Source of the DNA: Variovorax sp. Root411 | GTDB lineage: Bacteria > Pseudomonadota > Gammaproteobacteria > Burkholderiales > Burkholderiaceae_C | Length of the DNA stretch: 64,000 nucleotides | Reading direction: 5' to 3' | Assembly: GCF_001425205.1 (NCBI RefSeq) | Contig: NZ_LMDW01000017.1 | Span: 104,244 to 168,243 of the forward strand | Shown here: piece after piece, positions 58,901 through 64,000 of the stretch | Layout: each line of letters opens with the position of its first letter | Numbering within the stretch: position 1 is the stretch's first letter | Notes under the pieces: generated by a model | The model's database searches: none | What the model was told of the DNA's origin: nothing | What the model saw: only the letters and a program-made list of their open reading frames with translations | Translations under genes and position numbers: made by a program

Positions 58901-60494
58901 GAACGGCAACCCCCTCGTCAGCGGCATCGCCTGGAACCCTCTGGGCCAGCCCACGGCTTGGACCTGGGCCTTTGCAAGCCCGAGCCTCGCCGCCAGCCGC
59001 AGCTACGACACCGCGGGCCGCCTCACCGCCACCGAGTTCAGCAGCTACGTCTACGACGCAGCCGGGCGCATCACGAGCCTGACGCAGAACCTCTACCAGC
59101 CCGGCGACACCGATCCGACGCACAGCACGCTCGCCAATGCCAACGTGACCTGGAGCGTGGACTACAGCGCCGTGGGGCGCATCACCGGCTTCAACGCCAC
59201 GGGCAACACGACCGGCTTCGGCTACGACGCCAACGGCAACCGGGCCAGCAGCACGCGACTGCTGAACGGCCAGACCACCAGCCGCACCTACACGGTGGGC
59301 TCGACCAGCAACCAGCTCACGGGCTTCAGCCAGACCCTCAACGGTGCGAGCAGCACGAGCGTGGCCTACGGCTACAACGCCAACGGCGGCATGCTCACCG
59401 ATGGGCTGCGCAGCTACACCTACGACGCCGAGGGGCGCCTGGCGGCGGCGACGACAGGCGCAACCGACACGAGCCCGACCACGCGCTATGCGCACAACGC
59501 GCTGGGGCAGCGGGTGTTCAAGACCGAGCCGCTGTATCCGCCGAGCCAGGGGGATGAGGCCGATCCGGGGTTCATGCAGAGCTTGATCGCGTTCTTCACG
59601 AAGCTGTGGAACCCGAGCACCACGCAGGCCGAGCAGCTGGGCTACGCCTACACCTACGACGAGCAGGGCAGCTTGATCGCGGAGGTGGGCAGCGGGGGGA
59701 CGAAAAGTGCGGGGCAGGCCAGCTACATCTACCTGCCGACGGGCAATGGGGCGATGCCGATTGCGGCCATCATCAACGGCAGCACGTATGCCGTTCACAG
59801 CGATCACCTGAACACGCCGCGCAAGCTCACGAATTCGGACGGCAATGCGGTGTGGCAATGGGGCTACAGCGCCTTCGGAGAAGACAAGCCGACCACGGCG
59901 AAGAACCGCTTCGCCAACCTCGACGCAACGCCGAATCCGGGCACGACCAGCATCTCCGAGGTGAAGTTCAACCTGCGGTATCCGGGCCAATACTCAGACG
60001 ACGAATCTGGGCTGTTCTACAACTACTTCCGCTCATACGACGCGAGGACGGGGCGGTACAGCCAGCCTGACCCCATTGGGCTGGGTGGCGGATGGAATCG
60101 GTTTGGTTATGTCTCAGCGAACCCCTTGAAGTTCACTGACCCGTTGGGGCTGGCCGAATATCTCGGACTGCCGGTGATTGAAGGCCACTTGCGATGGCTC
60201 TCCGGAATTCAAGGAGCAGACTTCGATAAAGACCCATTTGATGCGCCAAATCGAGAGATGCTGGATCGTCTGCGCCGGGGTGAAGAAAGTCCATGGGATG
60301 TTGCGTTCTATCGGCATGAAATGGCAGAGGCTGATCTGTGCAGACCAGCTCGCAAACTCCCCCTTGAAGATGCATTGAAGGTGCAAAAACAGAGCCACGA
60401 GCAAGTGCTTCGCAATCAGCAAAATCGAGAAAAGGACCTGTATCACCCGGATGTTGTTTTCAGGAATCGTGGTGTCTTCGGAAAAGATTGGTAG
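55953..60494 (+). CDS. Rhs-repeat polymorphic toxin
   Basis: 1513-residue Rhs protein. The N-terminus has two hydrophobic stretches, the second like a signal peptide (LLLVLIALPCFHAAAG, about residues 54–70). A pre-core region (about 200–320) contains DWSDGGSEPLSIVRTF and RAWRHNHEF. YD repeats run from about 350 to 1290 (YTYDALGRLGQ, YTYDAGGNVLSK). The Rhs core ends LNTPRKLTNSDG, QYSDDESGLFYNYFRSYDAR, DPIGLGGGWNRFGYV, and the DPLGL boundary near residue 1402. The last ~110 residues are the variable toxin tip (AEYLGLPVIEG; FYRHEMAEADLC with an HExxE motif; LYHPDVVFRNRG). ATG 55953 follows GGGGGAGAG; GTG 55896 is an alternative. The tip and N-terminal part are visibly more AT-rich than the repeats. 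Confidence 0.9.
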   Translation: MMNAAASRQTREFVSFPQWATGCHSLGEWLVRVLRWSAVLFFTCFGAASSQVPKLSKGLKAAARSLLLVLIALPCFHAAAGVAKRIQYTNNPPYWYDSPAAFCDSYRDYWVKNYNQPLAQYVLDTCVPPTPNPGNNGSVSGLMYPASNPQAGFRFGGPFWSAYRCPLNSTGATDVCDCDRGFLEAPDGGFCVASPVEPPSDGTVDGMCTRNPLYLPDADKIRSEVDWSDGGSEPLSIVRTFRGNWGREFINPNLNFGRAWRHNHEFNLQFSPLDNPISATVTLPQGYRRTFSRPGSTSAWVAVNSADALTQLGNGTWLYVNAEDDSSLAFDPNGRLTVRRSRNGWLWLYTYDALGRLGQVANPFGRSIQFTYNGDGQITGVLLPDGRALTYAYDAGKRLGRVTYPDGKGRSFVYEAGVFDHALTGIVDEAGTRWATFAYDGTGKATTSWLVGNVERYVASYSAASSATVTDPLGTVRTYSYGKTLGKLAVTAGSLPSGEGGSDAAGRVQDANGLIISETDFKGAITTTTWDVARRLPTTVVYASGTPDAKTVTTQWHTTFSLPVLVTEPGRTTAYTYDAGGNVLSKTITDTVTNKAQLWQWTYNTSQLVDTATEPNGAVTSYTYDTRGNALTSTNALGHVTGYTYDNANRVTGSTAPNGLVTTYTYDQRDRLLTQTVGGQTTVLTYKPFGAVETVSLPTGLVLTYPYDTAHRLTGWSNNRGESGTYTLDAMGNRTAEQIKDSAGNVAWSVARTVNNINRLSAKTEGPNQTMGFGYDANGELTRSTNGLNQSTNYGLDGLRRVKTVTDAANASATLKYNALDAVTEAKDFKGVATAYTRDAQGNATTEASADTGGASTQYDALGLPSQITDALGQATTIARDLLGRPTSLVFADGKTTTLRYDLTANSKGYLSEIVDRSGTTEYTRDAFGRVTLKKQTLINGSVQQVSYAYNPNGTLASIGYPNGGGTLTHAYDSSGRLTGLSLNGNPLVSGIAWNPLGQPTAWTWAFASPSLAASRSYDTAGRLTATEFSSYVYDAAGRITSLTQNLYQPGDTDPTHSTLANANVTWSVDYSAVGRITGFNATGNTTGFGYDANGNRASSTRLLNGQTTSRTYTVGSTSNQLTGFSQTLNGASSTSVAYGYNANGGMLTDGLRSYTYDAEGRLAAATTGATDTSPTTRYAHNALGQRVFKTEPLYPPSQGDEADPGFMQSLIAFFTKLWNPSTTQAEQLGYAYTYDEQGSLIAEVGSGGTKSAGQASYIYLPTGNGAMPIAAIINGSTYAVHSDHLNTPRKLTNSDGNAVWQWGYSAFGEDKPTTAKNRFANLDATPNPGTTSISEVKFNLRYPGQYSDDESGLFYNYFRSYDARTGRYSQPDPIGLGGGWNRFGYVSANPLKFTDPLGLAEYLGLPVIEGHLRWLSGIQGADFDKDPFDAPNREMLDRLRRGEESPWDVAFYRHEMAEADLCRPARKLPLEDALKVQKQSHEQVLRNQQNREKDLYHPDVVFRNRGVFGKDW

Positions 60495-60502
60495 AGTGAC
60501 AT

Positions 60503-60829
60503 ATGGCTTTTAGCACCCACATGCTTCTGAAGAAGGACGCCGAGGATGATGCGGCTGTCATCTATCTAGTGGTTTCATTGGATTTCAATCCAGAAGGTGA
60601 ATGGCAACCGATCGGCAAACTCACGCTCCAGAAAGCGGGGAAGACGTTCGCCTTTGAGCCGCTGAACGAATGGGCGATTCAGGGAATCACCGTATCGCCG
60701 CAGGATCCATCCACCTCGGAGGAGCTTAGAAATAGTGGGGAGTACTGGATGGCGTGGAGAGGCCGAATTCGGCTTTGGGCCATGCGCTTGATTGAGCAGG
60801 GTCGCTATCCAGAGGTGTACCCGAGCTAA
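60503..60829 (+). CDS. Probable immunity protein for the Rhs tip
   Basis: 108-residue cytoplasmic protein beginning 8 nt after the rhs stop, where Rhs immunity genes normally lie. It opens MAFSTHMLLKKDAEDDAAVI and contains LDFNPEGEWQPIGKLTLQKA and YWMAWRGRIRLWAMRLI. There is no signal peptide or membrane helix, so the toxin tip should act in the cytoplasm (inference). No known immunity family is recognised. Base composition is AT-richer than the housekeeping genes, like the toxin tip. Confidence 0.72.
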   Translation: MAFSTHMLLKKDAEDDAAVIYLVVSLDFNPEGEWQPIGKLTLQKAGKTFAFEPLNEWAIQGITVSPQDPSTSEELRNSGEYWMAWRGRIRLWAMRLIEQGRYPEVYPS

Positions 60830-60840
60830 CGATTCCCGTT

Positions 60841-61068
60841 AGATGCAACTCTCAACGAAGCTGGTATCCAACGCAGGCCGAGCAGTTTGGGCTAGGTCAG
60901 TTCGAACCCGGATACGTCTTTCGGAATGTGTTTGTCGATGCGAACGGCAACGTGATCTTGCGCACGTATGGTGAAGGAACAGGCGGCTGGCGGGGATTCA
61001 ATAACTGGCTCGGAAAGCATGGCTGGCCTCTGGTCGACCAGCGAATTCCGAAGGCCATAGGACGATAA
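60841..61068 (+). pseudogene. Displaced Rhs toxin tip fragment (orphan module 1)
   Basis: An open frame without a start codon, ending at TAA 61066. It reads WYPTQAEQFGLGQFEPGYVF then RNVFVDANGNVILRTYGEGT and ends QRIPKAIGR. This looks like the C-terminal end of a polymorphic toxin. The bases ACGAAGCTG (60855–60863) and ACGCAGGCCGAGCAG (60871–60885) also occur, similarly spaced, inside the rhs core at 59598 and 59622, suggesting a recombination joint. A small membrane-protein gene follows, as expected of a toxin/immunity pair. Confidence 0.6.
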
Positions 61069-61081
61069 GGAGCGGGACTAT

Positions 61082-61348
61082 ATGGGTGGCGAAAATCTAT
61101 TCACTATTGCAGCGGTACTTGGTGGGGCAATGTTCCTGTACTTAGCATTTCGGAGCGTGCAGTCCTTCACTCGCGCCTATGCGCTACCAACACTGGCGTT
61201 CTCAATCGGCGTTGGGGTTTGGTCTGCTTACGATATGCCGCGCCATAGCTATCACATCTACTTTTTTGTAGGATTCCTGCTCGGTTCGATAGTGTTCCAT
61301 TTGCATGCTGCAGCTATCAAATCGCTTCTCGGCCGGCAAAAGAGATGA
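61082..61348 (+). CDS. Small membrane protein, probable immunity protein
   Basis: 88-residue protein with two or three hydrophobic segments (NLFTIAAVLGGAMFLYLAF; YALPTLAFSIGVGVW; YHIYFFVGFLLGSIVFHL). The ribosome-binding site AAGGAG overlaps the stop of the orphan toxin fragment 13 nt upstream. A membrane location suggests the cognate toxin tip would act at the inner membrane or periplasm, in contrast to the first pair. No family recognised. Confidence 0.65.
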   Translation: MGGENLFTIAAVLGGAMFLYLAFRSVQSFTRAYALPTLAFSIGVGVWSAYDMPRHSYHIYFFVGFLLGSIVFHLHAAAIKSLLGRQKR

Positions 61349-61363
61349 TCACTTGACTGGAGC

Positions 61364-61408
61364 AACCCCATCGCTCTCGGCGGAGGATGGAGCCGGTTTG
61401 GATATGTA
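61364..61408 (+). pseudogene. Rhs core remnant
   Basis: Fifteen codons read NPIALGGGWSRFGYV, matching the DPIGLGGGWNRFGYV at the end of the rhs core (about 60067–60112) almost residue for residue. The reading frame is then shifted by one relative to the following toxin ORF, and the usual NPL-type segment before the DPxGL boundary is missing. It is direct evidence that the next ORF was once the tip of a full Rhs protein. Confidence 0.78.
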
Positions 61409-61409
61409 G

Positions 61410-61928
61410 GTGCCCCCTGGGGCAACAGACCCGAGAGGTCTGCAGACCGTTTACGGTCCACGAGGCATTCCAATTCCGGTTGGCTCGAGTCCTGTGTCGC
61501 AGAGCGGTTCTTATGACCCAGACGGGATTCCCATCGAGCCAACTGGTATCCCATGGCCCAAGCTGCTGCCTCAGCCGTGGGTGGATGGGATCAAGGATGC
61601 TTGCAAGAGGCTCGGGGATCGGATGTTCTCTGGTGATGGCAGCGGAGACAAGCACCCGAGCACGCCAACGGGTCAACGAGGCAGCCCGATTGAGGTGGAG
61701 CCTGGTGCAAATGAGCCGACAAGTATCGATGGCCGAGACTACACAGGGCATGCCTTAGACAGAATGCAGGGTCGCGGTCTTCCACCTTCGGTGATCGAGG
61801 ATGCAATCCAGAACGGCACGTCTGTTCCGGGCAATCAACCGGACACGACCGTTCATGTGAGTCCTGATGGTCGTGTGACTGTCGTCACAGGCGGTCGCGG
61901 TCAAGTGGTCACAGTCATACCCAAATGA
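61410..61928 (+). CDS. Displaced Rhs toxin tip (orphan module 2, DUF4258-like)
   Basis: 172-codon ORF from a GTG that is probably not a true initiator. It opens VPPGATDPRGLQTVYGPRGI, in which DPRGL is the conserved Rhs core/tip boundary. After a Pro/Gly linker the C-terminal 65 residues (YTGHALDRMQGRGLPPSVIE, ..., TVVTGGRGQVVTVIPK) match the small DUF4258-like/RelE-fold toxin pattern of H-A-x-x-R-M followed by a terminal VVTV strand. Unless it regains an Rhs core by recombination it is likely silent. The next gene overlaps its stop or follows by 14 nt and should be its immunity gene. Confidence 0.72.
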   Translation: MPPGATDPRGLQTVYGPRGIPIPVGSSPVSQSGSYDPDGIPIEPTGIPWPKLLPQPWVDGIKDACKRLGDRMFSGDGSGDKHPSTPTGQRGSPIEVEPGANEPTSIDGRDYTGHALDRMQGRGLPPSVIEDAIQNGTSVPGNQPDTTVHVSPDGRVTVVTGGRGQVVTVIPK

Positions 61929-61942
61929 GAGCGAGGAAAGTG

Positions 61943-62230
61943 ATGGATGAATTTCTGGCTAGACAGTTTTCAGTGCTGCAAAAACTGATCAACGACTATC
62001 GTCAAAAGGCAGTCAGTCTGAATGCTCTCATTCAACGCATTGAGGGAGTCACCGGGGTGCTTGGTAACCACACGTGGAGCGATGCCGTCTTCCCCATCGT
62101 TCTATCCTTAGAGCAAGTGAATGCCGCAACCCTGGAAGCAAGGAGAGAGTTGACTGCAGTTGAAGCCGCCGCGGTTGAAAGCTCGTTGCTTGAACTCAAA
62201 GCACTCATCAAAAGCTTCGAGGCCGGTTGA
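61943..62230 (+). CDS. Probable immunity protein of orphan module 2
   Basis: 95-residue, mainly helical cytoplasmic protein (MDEFLARQFSVLQKLINDYR; LTAVEAAAVESSLLELKALI). ATG 61943 has GAGGA five nt upstream. ATG 61925, overlapping the toxin stop (ATGA), is an alternative adding six residues. No family recognised; function inferred solely from its place after a toxin module. The following 190 bp hold no convincing gene. Confidence 0.65.
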   Translation: MDEFLARQFSVLQKLINDYRQKAVSLNALIQRIEGVTGVLGNHTWSDAVFPIVLSLEQVNAATLEARRELTAVEAAAVESSLLELKALIKSFEAG

Positions 62231-62423
62231 GGACGCGCGGCGTCCAAGGCATGACCCATCCGTCGGACTTTCTTCATCACCGACGGAAAATTTTCCGAAC
62301 AATCAACAGTCCGAATAGTCGCGCGAGAACAGATGGCGTTCAACGAATCAATGACACCAGCAGATTGCCTGCCGATGATTCGTGACTGCGTGCCTACCCG
62401 AGCATCGTTAACCTTGAAGACAT

Positions 62424-62738
62424 TCATCGCGCACCGCCTTCAATCAAGGCAACCCGCAACAACTGCATCGTGGCGTCGGCCGTCTCAATCCTCCGCTGCA
62501 TCTCCTCATTGACTACCCGCACCAGCGCACCGAGCTCGGTGCGGGTCGGATAAACCTCTTCCGTATCGTTCACGCCCTGCGGAACGATGAGTTTTTCGAG
62601 GCACGCATACGCACGCTGTACCTCGTGAAGGCCGTCGATGTCATCGCAAGCCTGCAGCGCAAGCGCTTCAACGCTGTTGGCTCCAGAAGATTCGGTAGAT
62701 GAAGAGACGTGCGCGGACGCGCGGGTGAATCCAGCCAT
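62424..62738 (-). CDS. Hypothetical protein
   Basis: 104-residue protein of unknown function. ATG 62738 (MAGFTRASAHVSSSTESSGA) is preferred because GGGAGG lies 6 nt upstream; the frame is open 14 codons further. It is helical and acidic in the middle (VEALALQACDDIDGLHEVQR), then contains TRTELGALVRVVNEEMQRRI. No membrane segment. It faces the Rhs module array tail to tail. Similar short proteins sit in prophage and plasmid regions, but I cannot name a family. Confidence 0.6.
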   Translation of the reverse strand: MAGFTRASAHVSSSTESSGANSVEALALQACDDIDGLHEVQRAYACLEKLIVPQGVNDTEEVYPTRTELGALVRVVNEEMQRRIETADATMQLLRVALIEGGAR

Positions 62739-63087
62739 GAATGGCCTCCCAAGGGTTTCGTTTTGCTGAAACCGACGCACTCAACGCCAATTGAGGGCGG
62801 CAGCTCGACGGGTTGGCGTACCGGGAAACCACTTGCGTGAAACCGGCCGGGCTCGCGCCCGCCCATCGAGCCGCCAAAACTGGAGGCAAGAACGACAAAG
62901 CCGCAGACCCTGCGGGGGTGACTGCGGCTTGCGTCGCAGTGATTTCAACGGGACGCCAATCCCGATCACGCCTGTTTTTGACATGACCGGCGCAGTATAG
63001 CCACGCAGGTATCGGCGATTGAAGGGGCAACGGTATGCCCCTACGCCCCGCGGCCCCACCCCCAATGCTGGAACAATGCGCCCACCC
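62739..63087. other. Leader region between hypothetical gene and LysR gene
   Basis: 349 bp. A 9-bp inverted repeat AAGCCGCAG (62898–62906) / CTGCGGCTT (62922–62930) is present. On the minus strand, upstream of the hypothetical gene, reading frames contain SPAGFTQVVSRYANPSSCRP and LRLCRSCLQFWRLDGRARAR, which recall the short overlapping ORFs (Ash/Icd-like) found in front of small prophage-associated genes. This is a weak resemblance. No ribosome-binding site was found for them. Confidence 0.35.
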
Positions 63088-64000
63088 ATGGACGGCCTCG
63101 ATCTCATCAAAACATTCCGCGAAGTCGCGTTCCGGCGCAGCTTCTCCCGCGCAGCGATCTCGCTGGGCATGTCCAAAGCCACGGTCAGCCGCTACGTGGC
63201 GGAGCTCGAAACCCGCAGCGGCGTGCGTCTGCTGAACCGCTCCACCCGCTCCCTGAGCCTGACTGACGCCGGCCAGGTGCTGCTCGACCGCAGCATCGAG
63301 CTGGTGACCATGGCCGAGAACACCCTGAACGACCTGCAGGCCCACGGCTCACACCCACGCGGGCGGCTGCGCATGAGCGCGCCGCACGGGCTGATCGCCG
63401 GCTGGCTCTCGGACGTGATCGCCGAGTTCATCAAGCGCTACCCCGACGTGTACGTGAGCCTGGTGTTCACCAACGACGACCTCGACCTGATCGAGGAAGG
63501 CATCGACGTGCACCTGACCGGCGGGCGCATCGACGACATGAACCTGATCGTGCGCCGGCTGGTGCAGTTCGACATGGTGGTCTGCGCCACGCCGGCCTAC
63601 TGGGCGCAGCGCGGCATGCCGCAGACGCCCGAGGACCTGGGCCGCCATGAGGTGCTGAGTTTCTCGGCGAAGCCGACCACCCACCTGCCCTTCGAGACCG
63701 ATGGCAGGCCCTACGACGTGCCCGTGCACAGCCGCATGGAAGCCAACGACGCGGTCGCGCTGATCGAGCTGGCGCTGCGCAGCGTGGGCGTTGCCTACGT
63801 GCCCGAGCCGCTGGCGCAGTCGCACCTGGAGCGCGGAGCGCTGGTGCCGGTGCTGCGCGAGCACATGCCGCGCGACCATTGGCTGTATGCGGCCTATTCG
63901 CAGCGCCGCCACAACAGCGCCGCGATGCGCGCGATGCTCGACTTTCTGGAGCAATCGATGGGCGCCCTGACCGAGGGGCTGGCGCTGCCACCCACGCAGC
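63088..64000 (+). CDS. LysR-type transcriptional regulator (3' end cut by window)
   Basis: 304 codons visible and still open at the window edge. The N-terminal LysR winged HTH is clear (LIKTFREVAFRRSFSRAAIS, then LGMSKATVSRYVAELETRSG). The effector-binding domain follows from about residue 90 (GRLRMSAPHGLIAGWLSDVI) with EEGIDVHLTGG and VGVAYVPEPLAQSHLERGAL. The pattern is that of the CrgA-type LysR subgroup. ATG 63088 starts MDGLDLIKTF, standard for the family. Its target may lie beyond the window or be the minus-strand gene at 62424. Confidence 0.93.
   Translation, partial: MDGLDLIKTFREVAFRRSFSRAAISLGMSKATVSRYVAELETRSGVRLLNRSTRSLSLTDAGQVLLDRSIELVTMAENTLNDLQAHGSHPRGRLRMSAPHGLIAGWLSDVIAEFIKRYPDVYVSLVFTNDDLDLIEEGIDVHLTGGRIDDMNLIVRRLVQFDMVVCATPAYWAQRGMPQTPEDLGRHEVLSFSAKPTTHLPFETDGRPYDVPVHSRMEANDAVALIELALRSVGVAYVPEPLAQSHLERGALVPVLREHMPRDHWLYAAYSQRRHNSAAMRAMLDFLEQSMGALTEGLALPPTQ

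Noticed and set aside
62424..62780. Immunity gene for the Rhs modules
   Set aside because: It is on the opposite strand to the Rhs modules with its own strong ribosome-binding site upstream, so it does not belong to the toxin/immunity series.

Overview
The window is GC-rich DNA from a betaproteobacterium, most likely Variovorax or a close relative in the Comamonadaceae. This is inferred from gene order (folC–SPOR–cvpA–purF–metZ), codon bias strong enough to make long antisense ORFs, and the set of housekeeping proteins. It starts inside gltX and ends inside a LysR-type regulator gene.

Layout. 1–6.5 kb: a minus-strand run folC, SPOR protein, cvpA, purF, metZ, gltX (folate, purine, methionine, tRNA charging). 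6.5–16 kb: scattered housekeeping genes (YffB-like reductase, ppnP, argG, murB, yajQ, ridA, plsY, ybaK, tas, an alpha/beta hydrolase). 16.2–24 kb: a frameshifted LysR remnant, then a surface-glycan block made of a methyltransferase, a 1657-residue methyltransferase/glycosyltransferase fusion, a WcbI-like protein and another methyltransferase. 24–28 kb: methionine uptake (metN-metI-metQ) followed by a degenerate acireductone-dioxygenase-like gene, with a divergent second metQ. 28–33.6 kb: prfB with its programmed frameshift, a HAD phosphatase, pepN and fbp.

33.6–35.8 kb: tRNA-Thr, then on the minus strand a boxA-preceded array of eight tRNA genes (Leu-Pro-Trp-Gln-Asp-Tyr-Cys-Asn), several structurally abnormal, running straight into a Sir2-family gene. 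35.8–46.3 kb: a fused indolepyruvate ferredoxin oxidoreductase with a divergent Lrp/AsnC regulator, a LuxR regulator, a methyltransferase, a DUF1059 protein, and a molybdenum hydroxylase operon (2Fe-2S subunit, Mo subunit, triheme cytochrome c).

46.7–64 kb is accessory: a glycine-rich autotransporter, a hydrolase, a regulatory island (degenerate GGDEF-EAL protein, two Crp/Fnr paralogues, a LuxR-type protein), a possible spanin remnant, and an Rhs polymorphic-toxin locus. That locus has an intact rhs gene with its presumed immunity gene, followed by two displaced C-terminal modules, each with a small downstream gene. One displaced module still carries pieces of the Rhs core. A roughly 120-bp element upstream of the EAL gene recurs upstream of rhs, suggesting shared control or a duplication boundary.

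The strongest candidates for something undescribed are the aberrant tRNA array coupled to the Sir2 gene, the Rhs module array with its shared upstream element, the four-part glycosyltransferase fusion, and the acireductone-dioxygenase relative that lacks its metal ligands. All calls come from reading the sequence. No database search or structure prediction was run.
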